Below the pieces are notes generated by a model. The model made no database searches, was not told the DNA's origin, and saw nothing but the letters and a program-made list of their open reading frames with translations. From Pararge aegeria (taxonomy: Eukaryota; Arthropoda; Insecta; Lepidoptera; Nymphalidae), in NCBI RefSeq assembly GCF_905163445.1, contig NC_053204.1, forward strand, positions 3,479,501 to 3,543,500: a stretch of 64,000 bases of DNA, written 5' to 3'. This document shows positions 61,488 through 64,000 of the stretch, in pieces. The position numbers and the translations under genes were made by a program. The first letter of the stretch is position 1; every line of letters starts with the position of its first letter.

Positions 61488-63465
61488 CTAGAAAAAAAAA
61501 AAAATTAGTTCGTAAAACTGAGCCCGCCAACGTTGCTCTCTCTGTGTTCGGCATTAAGCTATGTCTTAGGATGACTAAATTTTGCACGCGACTTCGTCCG
61601 TCGTTTTTTTTTAATCTGTCAGGTACAATCATTTTTCCGGTCTAGAAAATATCGGATGTGTGTAGCAGGACGTAAGCTATCTGAATCCGTAAGAACGGCA
61701 TTTGTTTTAAGTTGTGCCAAAGCGGTATATCTATGCAAAATAACGGTTGTTATATTATTCAAATTATATTCTATTACCTCAGGTTCCGGCTCCTGTTCAG
61801 CAACGACTTCCTGTAAAATAATGATAAGATTTAAAAAAAAAACTAAACCGCTTCATTGGCTTAGCGATTAGCATGTTCAACTTTTGATCTCATGACTCTG
61901 GGTTTGATTTTGGGATCGGGCCAAGAATCCAGAAGGAAAACCCAGCCAACACGGCTGGGTTTTCCTTCACATTTAGAGCAAGTTATTTGCTTAAAACGCA
62001 TATACGCACAAACGACAAGAAAGACGTATTTACTAAGAATCAAACTCCGGTAATGGAACTTGAAGTTTTACCCACTAAGCTATCACTGTTCTTAAAATGC
62101 CGCAATCCTACTTATTAAATACGCTGGTGGAAGAACTAAAGAATTTGCGCTGGTCTTCCGTGGTGCCATACGTAAACGCAGACAGGTGTATGTATATTTA
62201 AAAGCTGTTAAAATCATCATCATACCAACCCATTACCCGGGTCTCCTCTCAGAATGACAAGCGGTTAAGCGTAGTCCACCACGCTGGCCTAACGGCGGAC
62301 TCAACACACCTATTAGAACATTATGGAGAACTCGCAGGCATGCAGGTTTCCTCACGATATTTTATTTCACCGTTGAAGCTTGCTTAATACGCTCATAGCT
62401 TAGAAAAGCTTGCTGGGACTCGAATCCGGCCCCTCGAAAATGAAGTCGAAGTCCTTTCAACTGGGCTATTACCGTTGAATTTTTTTATTTATTTATTTAT
62501 TAAAGGATCACCAACAGCTTGTTCACAATACACAGTAAAGGAAAATTACAAATATTTTGTTTCTAATCAGTGTGACTAGCCACTTAAAGGTGTGTACAGC
62601 ATTTACCACAAAACAAACTATAATAAAAATACAAAATCTTAAACAAAACTAATTTTACAATGAGAAAAACTTAAAAATAAAAAAAGAAAACTAAAAATTA
62701 TAACCCAAAAATGTAGTCCGGATTGCTTGACAAAGAAGAAATAACAGCACGTTTAAAATCCTTTGGCCTTTGACAAAAAAGTTTTAGGTTTAAAGACATT
62801 TATTCCCATAAAAAGACCTGAGTCACTTACATAGGAAACTTAGTTTTCTATAATAAATTAATACACTTCGCCATTAGACTAAACTAAATTCAATTTTACT
62901 ATTATCTACTCATTCAATGTATTCGTCTTTAAATTTATTGGTATTACTTAATATATAAGAAGCTAATTTAGTTTTGAATACATTGAATAAGTTTACATTT
63001 TTTATAAGTATAGGTATTTTATATATATATATAATAAGATAAGGGAAAATAGATCGATATTGTTGTTTGCGCGAGACACATTATAGACATGACTTAGGCG
63101 ATATATTTTTAATGCTAGTTGCCGTTCATAACGGTTTTCTAAAAGATCCCGTGCAAAACGTTTGTTCTCGTAGGATAAATAGGGTCCTATGTTTGTCTTA
63201 GGAAGGACAAAGAAAGAAACGAGCAAACTTCCGCTTTAATAATATGAGGATGGATTAGAAAGAGAGAGATTTCTTTACCTGGATTTCTTCCTCTTCAACG
63301 CTCTTCTCTTCTTCATATTCATCACCGTATCCCACAGGAAACATTGAGAGGCAGTCACGTTCACCAGCCTCAACGTCGATGCTGATGTAGCAGGGGTTCA
63401 GAACAGCCAGTTGCAGTAATGGTAGACTGCGTTTACGGGACACCATGAGGGCCAGACGGTCTTTG
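61434..63465 (-). CDS. 3' end of a gene with a very acidic C-terminus (partial)
   Basis: Three exons on the minus strand: 63279-63465, 61778-61810 and 61434-61487, all GT-AG with agreeing phases and ending in TGA. The visible 91 complete codons plus part of one read KDRLALMVSRKRSLPLLQLA, VLNPCYISIDVEAGERDCLS and MFPVGYGDEYEEEKSVEEEE, then EVVAEQEPEPE and VIDDERLADEEVEEDED. The 5' exons must lie beyond position 64000. Such acidic tails occur in chaperones, nuclear and ER proteins, but I do not recognise the family. Confidence 0.7.
61778..61810 (-). CDS. Acidic-tail gene, 33-nt exon
   Basis: The acceptor ATTTTACAG and donor GTAATA enclose 11 codons, EVVAEQEPEPE. The acidic composition and phase fit both neighbours. 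Confidence 0.65.
61858..62095 (-). repeat. tRNA-headed SINE with a 16-bp hairpin
   Basis: Both ends look tRNA-like: TTAGCGATTAGCATGTTCAA on the left, and the SINE-2-like head TACCCACTAAGCTATCACTG on the right. At the junction 61932-61947 pairs perfectly with 61953-61968 around AACAC. It appears to be two SINE ends joined head to head. Confidence 0.55.
62209..62478 (-). repeat. SINE-2 copy
   Basis: ACCAACCCATTACCCGGGTC, GAACTCGCAGGCATGCAGGT, TCACGATATTTTATTTCACC and AACTGGGCTATTACCGTTGA, in the expected order. Confidence 0.75.
62480..62800 (-). mobile_element. LINE 3' UTR-like segment with AAAT tail
   Basis: Begins TTTATTTATTTATTTATTAA then GGATCACCAACAGCTTGTTC; A-rich on the plus strand. 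The layout is the same as the insert at 7411-7848. No coding part remains. Confidence 0.45.
63279..63465 (-). CDS. Acidic-tail gene, first visible exon
   Basis: The acceptor CCATAACCAG is followed by C, completing a split codon, then 62 codons to EEEIQ and the donor GTAAAG. Confidence 0.75.
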
Positions 63466-63503
63466 CTGGTTATGGGAAAATATATTAGATACATTCATTT
63501 TTG

Positions 63504-63773
63504 TGACGGCCGACTGGCGCAGTGGGCAGCGACCCTGCTTTCTGAGTCCAAGACCGTGGGTTCGATTCCCACAACTGGAAAATATTTGTGTGATGAGCAT
63601 TAAGTGTTTTTCAGTGTCTGGGTGTTTATATGTATTTTCTAAGTATTTATGTATATATAATTCATAAAAATATTCATCAGTCATCTTAGTACCCATAAGA
63701 CAAGCTACGCTTACTTTGGGGCTAGGTGGCGATGTGTGTATTGCCGTAGTATATTTATTTATTTATTTATTTA
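63504..63773 (+). repeat. SINE-1, full length
   Basis: Head GACGGCCGACTGGCGCAGTG, intact B-box GGTTCGATTCC, tail TATTTATTTATTTATTTATT. It lies about 40 nt upstream of the first visible exon of the acidic-tail gene. Confidence 0.9.
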
Positions 63774-63776
63774 TTT

Positions 63777-64000
63777 GTCTCCGGTTAGGGAGTTGGGTAG
63801 TCATACCCCCTAATCGGTTTCTACGCGACATCGCACCGGAACACTAAATCGCTTAGCGGCACGTCTTTCTCAGTAGGGTGGTAACTAGCCACGGCCAAAG
63901 CCTTCCACCACAGAAAACATATCCAGATTCAGAGAAAATTCGGAAAATTAAAAATATCCAAATTGCGTCAGCCGGGAATCGAGCCTGGGATGTCCTACTT
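63777..64000 (-). repeat. SINE-3, cut by the window edge
   Basis: Reverse-oriented: GTCATACCCCCTAATCGGTT, TCTACGCGACATCGCACCGG, AACTAGCCACGGCCAAAGCC and GGGAATCGAGCCTGGGATGT near the edge. Confidence 0.8.

Overview
The window looks like a piece of a butterfly or moth (lepidopteran) nuclear genome. It is AT-rich and has spliced genes with GT-AG introns. It carries one gene of a family I know only from Lepidoptera (ommochrome-binding protein) and several interspersed repeats typical of that order: tRNA-headed SINEs, RTE-like LINE 3' ends, LINE tails made of ATTC units or of TTTGACTTTG, hAT MITEs and small Helitrons ending in CTAG. Repeats make up much of the sequence. I could not run any search, so names rest on sequence features and memory of the families.

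Layout. 1-2.1 kb: a miniature LTR element (TRIM) with unequal LTRs, set inside an older repeat. About 2.4 kb: one orphan coding-like exon. 8.4-9.4 kb, minus: an ommochrome-binding-protein-like secreted protein. 9.5-24.3 kb: gene-poor and full of SINEs, LINE ends, Helitrons and MITEs. 24.4-33.8 kb, plus: a seven-exon gene for a secreted Gln/Pro-rich protein of 708 residues. I assembled it from splice sites, including a 6-nt first coding exon and a signal-peptide exon. 34-39 kb: repeats, including a hairpin with arms of 93-96 bp. 39.0-44.4 kb, minus: two adjacent intronless genes for large, low-complexity, C-terminally membrane-anchored proteins that I do not recognise. 47.85-57.44 kb, plus: a six-exon gene for a 382-residue single-pass membrane protein with a signal peptide, a CUB-like region, an LDL-receptor class A module, a transmembrane helix and an acidic cytoplasmic tail. 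58-61 kb: repeats. 61.4-63.5 kb, minus: the last three exons of a gene with a very acidic C-terminus, whose 5' part lies beyond the right edge.

The genes do not form an obvious pathway; this is an ordinary gene-sparse euchromatic stretch. The most novel items are the two intronless tail-anchored proteins and the Gln/Pro-rich secreted protein. The transposon structures are unusually readable: target-site duplications, an internal empty-site control for the TRIM, and nested SINE and LINE insertions with matching short duplications. I found no CRISPR array, no rRNA and no convincing free-standing tRNA gene.
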